This document shows, in pieces, positions 35,224-45,060 of a stretch of 64,000 nt of DNA. Position 1 is the first letter of the stretch; each line of letters begins with the position of its first letter. Below the pieces are notes generated by a model, which was not told the origin of the DNA, searched no databases, and was given only the letters and a program-made list of their open reading frames with translations. The stretch covers positions 124,001-188,000 of the forward strand of contig CAJQPP010000031.1 in the NCBI GenBank assembly GCA_905480235.1. The letters are read 5' to 3'. The position numbers and the translations under genes are program-made. This stretch comes from an uncultured Pirellulaceae bacterium. Its GTDB lineage: Bacteria > Planctomycetota > Planctomycetia > Pirellulales > Pirellulaceae.

Positions 35224-37347
35224 CTACTTGTCCATCATCCGCGTCAGCATTTCCACGATATCGATTTGACGCACGCGAATGCTGTCCAGTTCCCGCGCCA
35301 GTGCACTCTCAAGTTTACCGTCGGGCCGTATCAAGTCAAATTGACGAGTCAAACGGTTAACACGCAACTGGGCGGCACGCAGCATCTTAAGTTCGGCCGA
35401 TTTCTGCAATAGTGGCTGGTTGCCACCACCACCGCCGCCACCGCCGCCACCACCGCCTTTGCCCTGTTCACGGGATTTCTTGAGCGATTCCAGCATTTCC
35501 TCGATGCCAGCTTCGATCTCACCCTGGATTAACTGTGTCAAAGGTCCCGCTTGTTCCGATTCCAACAATTGTGAAACACGCAATAAATCTTCACGAATTT
35601 GTTGGACCATTTCCGGAAATACGATGCTGGTCCCATCCTCAAGCAACAGATCATAAGCCTGCTGCCCCAACTCGCCAATTTCAACTTCCTCGGTGCTCAA
35701 ACGCAACATCGTCAGTAAGTCTCGGCGACGCAGCTTGCCAAGGTAACGATTTTTCTCATCCAGTTCCGTCGTTATTACAGAGACCAATTGCTGACGGAAT
35801 AGCATCTCCCGGAAACGCGATTCGAGTCGGGCGAGTTTTTCCTCACGCGTCTCTTCGCGTAACTGATCAAGCCGTTCCTCGATCTCACGTAGCGCCTGCT
35901 CCAATTCTTCTTCTGCTTTTTCCTGCTGCCTCTTGGCCTTTTGAGCTTCCTGATCGCTCAAATCTTCGGAAGCGTTTTGCATAGCTTTTTGAGCACGCTG
36001 AACACTCTGTTGCCCAGGTTGTTTTTGTTGTTGATTCTGACTCGAGCTTCCTTGCTGTCCTTGTTGACCTTGCTGGCCTTGCTGGCCTGGGGATTCACCA
36101 CCCTTGGGTGCCTTTTCCATGTCCCTAGCTAAATCATCCGCCTTGCGTTGCGTGCCCCGTTGCTCCTCCGCCATTTTTTCAAACGCTTCTGGCGGAAGCG
36201 AGGCGATACGACGTTTCTCTTTTTCCAATTCGCTCAATGCCGCCTGTAAATCCTCCAGCGCCTTTTCTTCGGAGCGTTTGGCGACAGCCGCACGACCCTC
36301 CGTTAATTTTTCCTCGGCGCGTTTCTGGTTCTGAGCGGCATCCTGCAGAGACTGCTGCCCGGGTGATTTGGGCGATGATTTCGACTGACCCGATTTCGAC
36401 TGACCCGATTTCGACTGACCCGATTTCGATTGACCCGATTTCGACTGACCTGATTTCGACTGACCTGATTTCGACTGACCTGATTTCGACTGACCTGATT
36501 TCGATTGACCTGATTTCGATTGACCCGATTTCGACTGACCCGATTTCGACTGACCCGATTTCGACTGACCCGATTTCGACTGACCCGATTTCGACTGACC
36601 CGATTTCGATTGACCTGTCTCGCCTTCAGATTCTTTCTTCTCTCCGGAGGCCTCTTCATCTGAAGGACGATCTTGCTCAGGACCGGCAATCTTGTCAGCC
36701 AAGCTTTCGGTTTGTTTCCGCAGTTGAAATTGTCGGTCAGCGACTCGATCCAAGGCCTGCAAACCACGGCCGCTATTTTCGACGGTTTCCTTAATCACAT
36801 TCGTTTGCTTTTTGATCAGATCCTGGACCTCTGCAATCTGATCCTGTAATTCCTTAAGCGTCTCGTCCTTATTAGCGATCTTGTCCGTTTCACGCGTTTG
36901 TTTCTGTTGTTCCTTTTGAATTTTAACAATCTGTTGTTTCCATTTTTTCAGCTGATCGATCTCTTCCTGACGGTCAAGCTTGTCGTCTTTATCGTTAAGC
37001 AGCAAACGCACCAGTTCTTCGAGATTCAGAATAACAGCATCCAGTGCCTCTTCCGCTTCGTCGTATTTTTTATCGTTAAGCAGGTCGGCAACCTTGGCCA
37101 TGTTGCGTTTGATCAATTTGTCCTTGGCTTGATTCAAGGCTTCCTTTAGGCGTGCAGCGCGTTCGGGTTCCTGCTCCTCAAGTTTTTGCGCAATAATTTC
37201 GAACTTTGCCTCCAACTCGTTCATTTTCGATTCGGCGCGGCGTTGTCGTTCACTAAGTTCGTTGGCACGTTGGTCATCCTGTTGTGCGTAAAGCCCTACT
37301 GGCGATACGATCAGCCCCAAGAGGATGGCAAAAACGAAACCTCGCAT
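35224..37347 (-). CDS. Exported coiled-coil protein with 16 GQSKS repeats
   Basis: 707 residues from ATG 37347 (AGGGAAC upstream), signal peptide 'FVFAILLGLIVSPVGLYAQ'. Nearly all of it is charged and helical: residues about 25-240 contain long heptad stretches ('LSERQRRAESKMNELEAKFEIIAQKLEEQ'), then a DUF-like Glu/Lys linker, then 16 tandem GQSKS pentapeptides, then a Gln/Gly-rich linker ('GQQGQQGQQGSSSQ') and more coiled coil ('EEELEQALREIEERLDQLREETREEK'). A run of Gly (about 10) comes before the last 60 residues. It follows the DUF4175-like membrane protein, the usual partner. A stretched, flexible envelope scaffold is inferred; no enzymatic domain. Confidence 0.88.
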   Translation of the reverse strand: MRGFVFAILLGLIVSPVGLYAQQDDQRANELSERQRRAESKMNELEAKFEIIAQKLEEQEPERAARLKEALNQAKDKLIKRNMAKVADLLNDKKYDEAEEALDAVILNLEELVRLLLNDKDDKLDRQEEIDQLKKWKQQIVKIQKEQQKQTRETDKIANKDETLKELQDQIAEVQDLIKKQTNVIKETVENSGRGLQALDRVADRQFQLRKQTESLADKIAGPEQDRPSDEEASGEKKESEGETGQSKSGQSKSGQSKSGQSKSGQSKSGQSKSGQSKSGQSKSGQSKSGQSKSGQSKSGQSKSGQSKSGQSKSGQSKSGQSKSSPKSPGQQSLQDAAQNQKRAEEKLTEGRAAVAKRSEEKALEDLQAALSELEKEKRRIASLPPEAFEKMAEEQRGTQRKADDLARDMEKAPKGGESPGQQGQQGQQGQQGSSSQNQQQKQPGQQSVQRAQKAMQNASEDLSDQEAQKAKRQQEKAEEELEQALREIEERLDQLREETREEKLARLESRFREMLFRQQLVSVITTELDEKNRYLGKLRRRDLLTMLRLSTEEVEIGELGQQAYDLLLEDGTSIVFPEMVQQIREDLLRVSQLLESEQAGPLTQLIQGEIEAGIEEMLESLKKSREQGKGGGGGGGGGGGGNQPLLQKSAELKMLRAAQLRVNRLTRQFDLIRPDGKLESALARELDSIRVRQIDIVEMLTRMMDK
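36376..36615 (-). repeat. Sixteen tandem 15-bp units encoding GQSKS
   Basis: Unit on the plus strand is approximately TGATTTCGACTGACC, with only two variable positions: C/T before GATTT, and C/T in TTCGAY. Sixteen units, 240 bp in all. Variation is synonymous in the coding frame, so the peptide is uniform. Since 15 is a multiple of 3 and the unit has no stop in any used frame, other frames also stay open here and give false ORFs. Confidence 0.95.
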
Positions 37348-37567
37348 GGCAAGTTCCCTGTTTGACTTTTTAATAGAAAGCGTTTTCATAATAGCCACGT
37401 TTACGTTTGTGCCTTGGTTGCTGTCTTAGTTTGGAACCAACAATTTTCTGGAATCCCGACGGATCTCCCTAAGCAAGTTTCGCCGGAAACTTCTATCTGG
37501 ACAGGTCTTACCGTCCACGATTCACAGCGACGGTCTCCAGACTCATCGAGAACCTAGAATGGTCGCC

Positions 37568-39889
37568 TTAGTTCCCTTGATCTGCACCATCCTCGCTGGG
37601 AGAACCATCTTCGCTGGGCGAACCATCTTCGTCGTCGAACATATCATCATCGTCGTCAAAAATATCGCCGCCACCGACTTCATCACGCTTCTCGCGTGCT
37701 TTGTCACGGATACTCTCTTCTGTGCGTTTAATTTCAATCACCTTATTGACCACTTCCTGGTACGTTTCGGAATCTTTCATGGACGCCAAAATATTTCGCA
37801 TGGCCTCAATTACCGAGGTCTGCATGCTGGTGGCATTCTTCAAGCTTTCCGACAAGGCATCTCGTGAAATCTTCTTGGCGTTATTTTCTGGATTGTAAAC
37901 AACATCTCTACCAGCCAGCTCGATTAATTGGCCTGCGGTAATGATTTGGGAGCTGTCCAATTCTCGAATGGGCTGAATAATTCTTTCATTAAATCGAACT
38001 TCGATCGATTGCGAACGCTGGATGGCGGTTTCTGCTTCATCCAAGCGGTTATTCATCGCTTCCACTAAAAACTCCTCGAACCGGTCTGCCACGCGGGCTA
38101 AATTAGTTCCGACCAGTTTTTGACGACGTTGGGCATCTCTTAATTGGTCGCTTACTTCGTCCGGCGTGAAGGGCAAGTCTGCGGCCGAGAGGGCGTCTGC
38201 CATAGCCTGTAAATCGAACATCAACTTCTCTTGGTTTCCAAGAACGAGCTCGAAAGCTTTTCGTTGTTCAATTTCGCGGCGAAGCAAGTCCGCTCGCAAC
38301 TCTTCTTCCGAGACGACACGCAGTAAAAACTCTCGGGACTTACCCGTTCCCGGTCCCGTCAGCGTGTTATTGTCATTGGCAGAAATTATTAATCTCAGGC
38401 TAACATCGACCGGGATGTTCATCGGTTCAATATCCACCACGGCCACGCCTTGGATTTCACTCTGTCCAATTTGTTCTGCCAAATTGGGGTCCAAAGAGGT
38501 AAGTTCCATCTTTCCCACATTGGGAGCAGCGTTTTTGGAATTGCCTGTCCAAGCGTGCTGCAAATCCATGCGTGCAACCTCGAACTCATCGCCTACGGAG
38601 TATTGAATCGGGATGCGGGCTCTGGGTACGACGAGGCCGCTAATGCCCAGCAACGATCCGCGCACCACGGGTGGACGATCTGATTTCACTTTCAATGAAA
38701 ACGTTGCAGGACGACTCGAGCGCAATTCTGATTCATCGGTTAAGTCAAAGGTATACTTGCCGCCGATCAAATCCTCGGCAGGAATCACCAGTTGCCATTG
38801 GCCGGTTTCCCCAGCAACCATTTCCCACGATTTTTGGTCCCCAACCTTCAACGCGGCGGTCGTTAGGGTCTTGTTAGGGGACCCCATAACGGTCAACGTA
38901 CTGCCCTCGAGAATGGCGTGCGGTCCCCCACCTTCCGGCAGCTCGTAGGGTTGGACCGAAGTGTATTCCGGCATTTCCACTCGCATCGATAACTCCGACC
39001 AATTGGGAGCATCCACCAGCGAGACATCAACCCAATCTGTCGTATGGTCACCACCCATCGCGCGGAACCGAAATTCACTGTTCAAATTGCGAAATACGAT
39101 CGTATGTTCCTGTTCACCGGTGCGCCGCATTTTCTGGCGTGAACGCATATTGCCATCATCGAACTCGATCGTGACATCCACGGTCTTGACCTGACTCGTT
39201 TCGCTAACCCTGACAATTTGTTTGTGATCTTCGCCACGCAGCAAACTCAAAACGCCCTTTTCGGCGTTCTCCACGACCAGCGTTGTTTGCCGCGGCCATT
39301 GGTCTCCGCTCAACAAAATATTTCGATTAAACCAAGTGCCCCAAAAATCGGAATTTGCCACGCCCCAACCCATGGCGACCAAAGCCGCAAAAGCGCCCAG
39401 TAACAAAATTAAATTCCGCAAAAAAGCCGCCGCATCGATGGCGGAACCAAAGCGAATCGCTTCTGCCATCTGACCGCCCCGACGGATCGTCGCTTCCACC
39501 ATTGTTTGGGAAACACCCTGTTCTTCGTAATTGCTTCCTCGGGCCAGTTGCGCTGCGCTAATGACACTCTGTCGCAATTCACGATGCTGCCCTTCTACCT
39601 GCAACAGCAGGGCATCATCGGTGACCTTTTTTGAAAGCGGTCGAATGAGCCAATAATAGACAGCCCCAAGCAGCATCGCCGCCATGAAAGCAAGCATAAT
39701 GCCCCGTTGCGCGAGATCCATTTTGAAAACGCGATCAATTCCCAAATCAACGAGCACCAGCAAAACCAGCAACGCAAGTACTTTACTGAGACCATCGATC
39801 CACAAAAAACGCACGATCGCACCGCGCAATTTCTTGAGGCGCTGATTAATCGATGCTGGGATGCGCGAGTCTACGGTTGTCGACGACAT
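37568..39889 (-). CDS. DUF4175-like membrane protein
   Basis: 773 residues. Three membrane helices are near the N-terminus ('LSKVLALLVLLVLVDLGI', 'RGIMLAFMAAMLLGAVYYWLI' and 'FLRNLILLLGAFAALVAMGWG'), then a large extracytoplasmic beta-rich part (about 195-560; 'TVDVTIEFDDGNMRSRQKM', 'LSMRVEMPEYTSVQPYELPEGG', 'PPVVRGSLLGISGLVVPRARIP'), then a helical end ('ELRADLLRREIEQRKAFELVLGNQEKLM') and an acidic tail. This fits the planctomycete DUF4175-type protein found beside vWA/MoxR genes. It is flanked by gaps of 9 bp upstream and 220 bp downstream. Probably an inner-membrane scaffold; no catalytic motif. Confidence 0.85.
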   Translation of the reverse strand: MSSTTVDSRIPASINQRLKKLRGAIVRFLWIDGLSKVLALLVLLVLVDLGIDRVFKMDLAQRGIMLAFMAAMLLGAVYYWLIRPLSKKVTDDALLLQVEGQHRELRQSVISAAQLARGSNYEEQGVSQTMVEATIRRGGQMAEAIRFGSAIDAAAFLRNLILLLGAFAALVAMGWGVANSDFWGTWFNRNILLSGDQWPRQTTLVVENAEKGVLSLLRGEDHKQIVRVSETSQVKTVDVTIEFDDGNMRSRQKMRRTGEQEHTIVFRNLNSEFRFRAMGGDHTTDWVDVSLVDAPNWSELSMRVEMPEYTSVQPYELPEGGGPHAILEGSTLTVMGSPNKTLTTAALKVGDQKSWEMVAGETGQWQLVIPAEDLIGGKYTFDLTDESELRSSRPATFSLKVKSDRPPVVRGSLLGISGLVVPRARIPIQYSVGDEFEVARMDLQHAWTGNSKNAAPNVGKMELTSLDPNLAEQIGQSEIQGVAVVDIEPMNIPVDVSLRLIISANDNNTLTGPGTGKSREFLLRVVSEEELRADLLRREIEQRKAFELVLGNQEKLMFDLQAMADALSAADLPFTPDEVSDQLRDAQRRQKLVGTNLARVADRFEEFLVEAMNNRLDEAETAIQRSQSIEVRFNERIIQPIRELDSSQIITAGQLIELAGRDVVYNPENNAKKISRDALSESLKNATSMQTSVIEAMRNILASMKDSETYQEVVNKVIEIKRTEESIRDKAREKRDEVGGGDIFDDDDDMFDDEDGSPSEDGSPSEDGADQGN

Positions 39890-39898
39890 GAAGATTTC

Positions 39899-42406
39899 CT
39901 AGAGCAGCTTGTATTTTTTTCGAATGGCCCACTCGAGAGTCAACAACAGGAAAGGTAGCAAGAAAGTCAGATACCGTAACTTGTTATTAACATCCCAGAT
40001 CGGTTCCGGAGGGCTGGTATACTCGGAGGTCGATTCCAATTGAGGCAAGGCTGCGGTAATTTCGCCGATTTGATCGAGCGTAAAAAACTGGCCCCCCGAG
40101 GCATCAGCAATATCGCGCAAACGTTTTTCATCCAACCAGTAAGCTCGCGACTCGACGCTTGGCGGTTTGACCACAAAAGAAACAGGTTCAATGCCTGTCT
40201 CCTCATCAACGCCCTCCAACGCGACTTTGAGTTTAAACGTCCCGGTATTTTGGGCCACAAACGACGCTTCGTACTGACCCTGCAATCCGGGCAACAGCTT
40301 TAATTCAAGATCCCGCACCCTGCCGTCTGCGGACTGGATGCGTGCTGGAATGACGGGGATCTCCATTTCCTCCATACGTTCATTGAGGACCGTCGCCGAT
40401 AGCGTAATTTTTTCGCCTAATTCGTATTCGTTGCGATCGGAATCCACCACGCCTCGTCGCTTCCCCTGCAACGAACGCGTCTCAACGAGATAGTTAACCA
40501 ATTGAATCCAGAAGCGATCAAAGTACTCAGCGCGTAAGCCATGACGCCGCCAGCGCCAGGTACCGTTAAAGCCCATGTAGACAACGTTTCCGCGACCATA
40601 ACGCCCGGTAACCAGAAGCGGTTGCTTCCCCTCCACGTTGACAAAATCTCCGCCGCGTTCCATAAGAATTTGAGCCGTAGGCTTGGCCGAGAGCGTCGGA
40701 AAACTCCAGAAAATCTCACTGGTCATGAGCCCCCACAAGCGGAGATTCTCTTCGTATTCATTTACAAAGCTCATGATCGGATGGCCCAAATTATGATTGG
40801 CCGTCAACAAGCTTCCTGGTCTCGATTGCGAGGTGTTCGCCAGAATCTGTTGCGTGTCAATGTACTCTTCGTCACCGAACCGAACGGGCAGAATTTCTCG
40901 CATGCCGGAAAGACGATTTAACGTCATAAACATATTTGTGTGCTGGGGTCCTGCCATATAAAACAGGCCGCCTGCTTTGACGCGACAAAACAGTTTCAAA
41001 TTTTCAATCCATGCCTCGGAAAACTGCGAGGGATCCGGATCGATCATAATAACGACGTTGTACTGTCCCAACTCTTCCAGCGTTTGTGGCAATTCCGAAA
41101 TGCGTTCATTCCCTTCTTGGGGACGATCCGTATCCATCGTCTGCAGCCATCCGCTGAGGATAATATTTCGATCTCGCTGGAACAAACGTTGCAGCATGCG
41201 ATACTCCCAACTGGGCCCCCCAGCGATTAAGAGCACTTTAATTTTCTGATCGGCAATTTCCACCTCGCCGGAGGTGGCGATGTTGTCCTGCAAACTACTT
41301 TCGCCTTCAGCTTCTGCAATGCGAACGCTGTAACGATAAGTCCCCGGTTGTCGCGAAGTGTGTTCAAAATTAGCTCGCAATCGCCCGCCCTCTTCCGGGA
41401 CTTCCAGCGTCTTGGACGCAATCGGAATCCCCGGTTGCTGGGATCCATCTTCCGCGATGGGGTGTTCCAGTAAATCCACTTCCACACGGGTGCCGTCAAA
41501 ATCCTCAACGTACATGGCCGCTTCGATCTCAAAAGGTTCGTTGACGGGAACCCGATCGCGTACATACAGTTGTGTGACGGAAAGATTTTTGGGTCGCGAG
41601 GGATCACCCACGCCGATGGTAAATATGGGAATCCCGAGATCCTTGGCCTTGTAAGCTAACTCCAAGGGATCCTCGGAGCCGTTATGTTGACCATCCGAAG
41701 CCAGCACGATTGCCGAGAGACGTCCGGTATTGCTGAGCAACTCACGCAAGCCTTGCCACAAATCAGTACCGCGTCCATTGGCAACCAAGACGGGTAAGAC
41801 CGTGCTCGAGGCTTGTTCGTCGTCATCTCCAGTGGGTCCCTTCAAGGCCGGAAAAACACCGGAGGTGCTCACCGTTTCGGAAAAATCGATGACTCTCAAC
41901 GTCCCCTTTTCCCGCCAATCATCCACAATGGATTTCTCATTATGGAGCAAGGCGTCGTTCAATAGTTCTGCCCGGGTTGGCGTTCCGCTCATAATGGATT
42001 CGACATTGCGCCCGGTGGCTTTGGCCAATTTTTCTGCTGTTGGTCGATCGGTATACAGGTCTTTGCGGGAGAAGGATAGCGAACCATCCCGCAACAGCGC
42101 GATGTTGGGTTTAATGACGTTAACCTGCTTAAAAACCACCGAAGGTCGCAAGAATAAAAGCACCAGTAAAAACAAAACGCCAAATCGCAGGCAAGCCAAA
42201 ACCATTTTGACGGGGCGGGGGCAAGTATCGATTTCGCGGGTGTATAACCAAAATACAAATCCCGCAAGGATGGCAATGATCCCGATCAATACGAACACCC
42301 CCCACGATTCAGGCATGCCAACCCACTGCAATTGAGGCACCCCCTCACGCGTTTGCTGATCGCCCAGCAGCCATGTCCAAAACGTATTCAAATGTTCACC
42401 TGTCAC
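39899..42406 (-). CDS. vWA / class I glutamine amidotransferase-like membrane protein
   Basis: 835 residues. Two N-terminal membrane helices ('WGVFVLIGIIAILAGFVFWLY' and 'LACLRFGVLFLLVLLFLRPSV') lead to a vWA-like domain whose first motif is 'ALLRDGSLSFS' (D-G-S-L-S fits DxSxS) and which ends with 'AIVLASDGQHNGSEDP'. Next come Ig-like strands, then a GATase-like Rossmann domain ('KVLLIAGGPSWEYRMLQRLFQRD', 'VVIMIDPDPSQFSEAW', 'GGLFYMAG') without the Cys nucleophile elbow seen in true amidotransferases, a beta-rich domain and a last membrane helix ('LTFLLPFLLLTLEWAI'). This is the usual neighbour of BatA/DUF4175 genes. Its start lies 9 bp after the upstream stop. Confidence 0.88.
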   Translation of the reverse strand: MTGEHLNTFWTWLLGDQQTREGVPQLQWVGMPESWGVFVLIGIIAILAGFVFWLYTREIDTCPRPVKMVLACLRFGVLFLLVLLFLRPSVVFKQVNVIKPNIALLRDGSLSFSRKDLYTDRPTAEKLAKATGRNVESIMSGTPTRAELLNDALLHNEKSIVDDWREKGTLRVIDFSETVSTSGVFPALKGPTGDDDEQASSTVLPVLVANGRGTDLWQGLRELLSNTGRLSAIVLASDGQHNGSEDPLELAYKAKDLGIPIFTIGVGDPSRPKNLSVTQLYVRDRVPVNEPFEIEAAMYVEDFDGTRVEVDLLEHPIAEDGSQQPGIPIASKTLEVPEEGGRLRANFEHTSRQPGTYRYSVRIAEAEGESSLQDNIATSGEVEIADQKIKVLLIAGGPSWEYRMLQRLFQRDRNIILSGWLQTMDTDRPQEGNERISELPQTLEELGQYNVVIMIDPDPSQFSEAWIENLKLFCRVKAGGLFYMAGPQHTNMFMTLNRLSGMREILPVRFGDEEYIDTQQILANTSQSRPGSLLTANHNLGHPIMSFVNEYEENLRLWGLMTSEIFWSFPTLSAKPTAQILMERGGDFVNVEGKQPLLVTGRYGRGNVVYMGFNGTWRWRRHGLRAEYFDRFWIQLVNYLVETRSLQGKRRGVVDSDRNEYELGEKITLSATVLNERMEEMEIPVIPARIQSADGRVRDLELKLLPGLQGQYEASFVAQNTGTFKLKVALEGVDEETGIEPVSFVVKPPSVESRAYWLDEKRLRDIADASGGQFFTLDQIGEITAALPQLESTSEYTSPPEPIWDVNNKLRYLTFLLPFLLLTLEWAIRKKYKLL

Positions 42407-42415
42407 TCATTTAAT

Positions 42416-45031
42416 TTATGGTGTGTCGTCCGCCGACCGTTCCGCTGTCGCGACTGTTACTTTTTTCCCTTGCAGCCCGTCAAAAAACAACTCGGAATCC
42501 GTTCGACTCAGCCCGACATCAAGACGTAAATTTGAGGTATCCACTTCCTCACCAACATCCTCGTCCGTAGTAGATTCGTTCGGTTCCAAGTCCGTCGAAG
42601 TCATTTCGTCTAAAGCGTAAAGTCGATTTGCACCTACGACCCAAATCCTTTTCCCATCGCTATACAAATTTCCCAGAGGCGCATCGACACCCAACCGAAC
42701 AGGTATCGTCGCTTGCACATCTCCCGCACCCTGGTTTCCATCCAAACCCAATTTGATAATTTGATTCTCTACGGGCACGTAGATCGCGTTTTCCGTGAGC
42801 ATCGCCCGCCCCAGAGAATTTTTATCATCGAAGTTATAGACCCACTCCCAACGACCCTGTGCACGAATACTGATCGCTGCAATCGAATTTGAACTGCCCA
42901 AGAAAAGATAATCCTCGTTCGCTCCAATCAGATAATCGTATTTTTTGCCGAACGGTCGATTGTCTGTCTTCCAGCGGAACTCCGCCGTTTGACGGTCAAT
43001 GGCCCACACCACGTTGTAATCGGATGCCAACGTAATCAGTTCATTGCCGACTGGAATCACCACATCCTCTTGCCAACCATCCAGCTCCAGAATTTCTGCA
43101 TTACCACCGAATCGAGCCAGATAATTATTGGTTTCCCCAGTTCGCGGATAGCGCCTTGCAAATCGAATCGAGCCGGTCATTGCATCCACGGCAAAGACCA
43201 CACCGGAACCACAATTCACGTAGGCGGTACTGCCTTCGATCGCGACATGAATCGGCGACCAAGGCTGGGACCCACCTCCGGGTTCGTCACACAGAAAGGA
43301 CCTCCAAACCAAAGCTCCTTGGCGTTGACTATCGAGGGCGTAAAGAAAAATCGAGCCACTGACGTTCACTGGCACTAGCAGTAAATCACCAAACCCTACC
43401 GGTGCTCCCATGAACCCCACGTTTTCGAAGGGTTTTTCTACATCCAATTCGCCTCCCTGATCCGCGGTATTTTTGACCTCTGATGCAGGCACATTTACCA
43501 ACGGTTCCATAGCCGGGATACTCCACAGGATCTTTCCCGTTTCAAAATTGTAGGCAGCCAGGCGATTAACTCGAGTGCGTCTCGGCACGGTGCCATAAGG
43601 ATTACTGGCAGTCCGGCGTTTGTAGGGAATCTTCTCGGCCCGCCAACTATATTCAGGCCCTTCGACGTTGTAGAGGACGCCTCGATGGAGCGACATGGCT
43701 TGGGCAATTTGGTCGCCGAACAGCTGAATTTCCCGAGTCGTTTTTTTTGCCGACTGAGACTTTTTGGTATTTTCGTACCGGTAGTTATCAAATAACACCT
43801 TATAGGCTGCCGAGGCGTCATCGATGACAAACTGGTTTAACCACAGCGGTCGCCAGAGTGGACTCTGCTCCAACTCGCGATTCCAAACCGTTAAGTCGGC
43901 TCCCGTCTTAAAAACCATGGCATCGCCGGCAAATAACAGGTTTCCGGCCGGCCGCCATTTCCCAGTCCGCCATGATTTAATCAATGACTTTTCTGCTGAG
44001 CTTAGCGTCCCCTGAATCTTCGCCTCGTCAAACGATGGGAGCGTAAATCCTTCGTACGTTTCTCTCAGATAATAATCACGTGGCTCAAAATAATATTGCC
44101 AAACTGCGGCCAGCCCGTTGTCACCATAGCCCTGCGGCAGCGCCGGCATTTGCCCCAAACGTTTCGAGTTACCCCAACGACTCAACCACCGCCTATCTAC
44201 GGAGTCGGTTAGGTCGATCTCCGGTGATTCCGCGATGACCCTCTGAATGGACTCGAACAACCTTGAAGCGGGATCAGCACCCGCTTGCTCCGCGGAAACC
44301 AGAGCTGAATTGGCCGAACCCGAGTCTCCGATATAGGCATAAGCGAGCGCGATTCTCAGCCAAACTTCGCCAAGGGAAACCGAGGGGTCCGGGTATTGCT
44401 CTACAATTTTCCGCAACAGCCTCGCGGCCCCGACAAAGTCGTAGTTATCTAAATAAATACAGGCCAATTGATAAGCGGCGTCGTCGCCAAAAGAACTCAG
44501 GAAATAGCCCTTCACGACTCGACCGAGTGTCTCCAGATCAAAATCGCCTTTGCTTTGAGCGAGAATTTCTCGGGCAGCGGCATCCGCGGCGATTCGATAA
44601 GCGCTTAACCCGGCGGGCGGCAACTGCGCCAATACAGACTCGACCCGCTCGGTCAATGCGAAATAGGTTTCCTCATCCTCGGTATAGAGAATGTCCCCAC
44701 TTTCACCAAGCACCGACTGCCATAATTTCGAGGCCGCCCGGAAGCTACCATCCTCCTTAAATTCGTCGGCTTTTTTTAATCGATCAATCAAATCGGGATC
44801 CGTCTTCAAAGCAGCACCGCCGACGTATTTGCCTGCCTCTTTTATCTCTTTATCGGTTTCGGCAGGATCCTGCCGAGTCCCCGAACCGGGCACGCTCGTT
44901 CCCGAGGCTACCGCGTTGACGATTCCCGGTAGGGTTAAGACCAGCATGCACACCAACCCAAAAAACGACACAACCGACCCACTCCTGCCAGTCATCTTTG
45001 TTACGTTTTTCATTTGAGTTCTTTCGGGCAT
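42416..45031 (-). CDS. Secreted TPR plus PQQ-like beta-propeller protein
   Basis: About 871 residues; start at 45031 (MPERTQMKN) or 45013, both just past the preceding gene. Hydrophobic signal 'VVSFFGLVCMLVLTLPGIVNA' follows a basic start. Residues about 70-270 are helical and TPR-like ('YQLACIYLDNYDFVGAARLLRKIVEQYPDP'). The rest is a WD40/PQQ-type propeller with blade phrases such as 'LAAYNFETGKILWSIP', 'GVVFAVDAMTGSIRFARRYP' and 'VVWAIDRQTAEFRWKTD'. PQQ-dehydrogenase chemistry is not implied: there is no Cys-Cys or metal site. It resembles BamB-like assembly factors in shape. Ends in an acidic tail. Confidence 0.85.
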   Translation of the reverse strand: MPERTQMKNVTKMTGRSGSVVSFFGLVCMLVLTLPGIVNAVASGTSVPGSGTRQDPAETDKEIKEAGKYVGGAALKTDPDLIDRLKKADEFKEDGSFRAASKLWQSVLGESGDILYTEDEETYFALTERVESVLAQLPPAGLSAYRIAADAAAREILAQSKGDFDLETLGRVVKGYFLSSFGDDAAYQLACIYLDNYDFVGAARLLRKIVEQYPDPSVSLGEVWLRIALAYAYIGDSGSANSALVSAEQAGADPASRLFESIQRVIAESPEIDLTDSVDRRWLSRWGNSKRLGQMPALPQGYGDNGLAAVWQYYFEPRDYYLRETYEGFTLPSFDEAKIQGTLSSAEKSLIKSWRTGKWRPAGNLLFAGDAMVFKTGADLTVWNRELEQSPLWRPLWLNQFVIDDASAAYKVLFDNYRYENTKKSQSAKKTTREIQLFGDQIAQAMSLHRGVLYNVEGPEYSWRAEKIPYKRRTASNPYGTVPRRTRVNRLAAYNFETGKILWSIPAMEPLVNVPASEVKNTADQGGELDVEKPFENVGFMGAPVGFGDLLLVPVNVSGSIFLYALDSQRQGALVWRSFLCDEPGGGSQPWSPIHVAIEGSTAYVNCGSGVVFAVDAMTGSIRFARRYPRTGETNNYLARFGGNAEILELDGWQEDVVIPVGNELITLASDYNVVWAIDRQTAEFRWKTDNRPFGKKYDYLIGANEDYLFLGSSNSIAAISIRAQGRWEWVYNFDDKNSLGRAMLTENAIYVPVENQIIKLGLDGNQGAGDVQATIPVRLGVDAPLGNLYSDGKRIWVVGANRLYALDEMTSTDLEPNESTTDEDVGEEVDTSNLRLDVGLSRTDSELFFDGLQGKKVTVATAERSADDTP

Positions 45032-45060
45032 TCCAGATACCTCTTCCTGCAAACTGTCTT

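Noticed and set aside
36376-36615. Tandem repeat considered as a CRISPR-like array
   Set aside because: Units are contiguous 15-mers without spacers and encode a uniform peptide.
36237-36794. A 185-residue plus-strand frame with STDPI repeats, and a minus-strand frame with SRNRV repeats
   Set aside because: Both are other-frame readings of the 15-bp GQSKS repeat; the unit length is a multiple of three, so frames stay open. The minus-strand coiled-coil frame has start, signal peptide and neighbours.
42416-45031. PQQ-type propeller considered as a quinoprotein dehydrogenase
   Set aside because: No cofactor-site cysteines, calcium ligands or cytochrome domain; the propeller repeats alone do not support catalysis.
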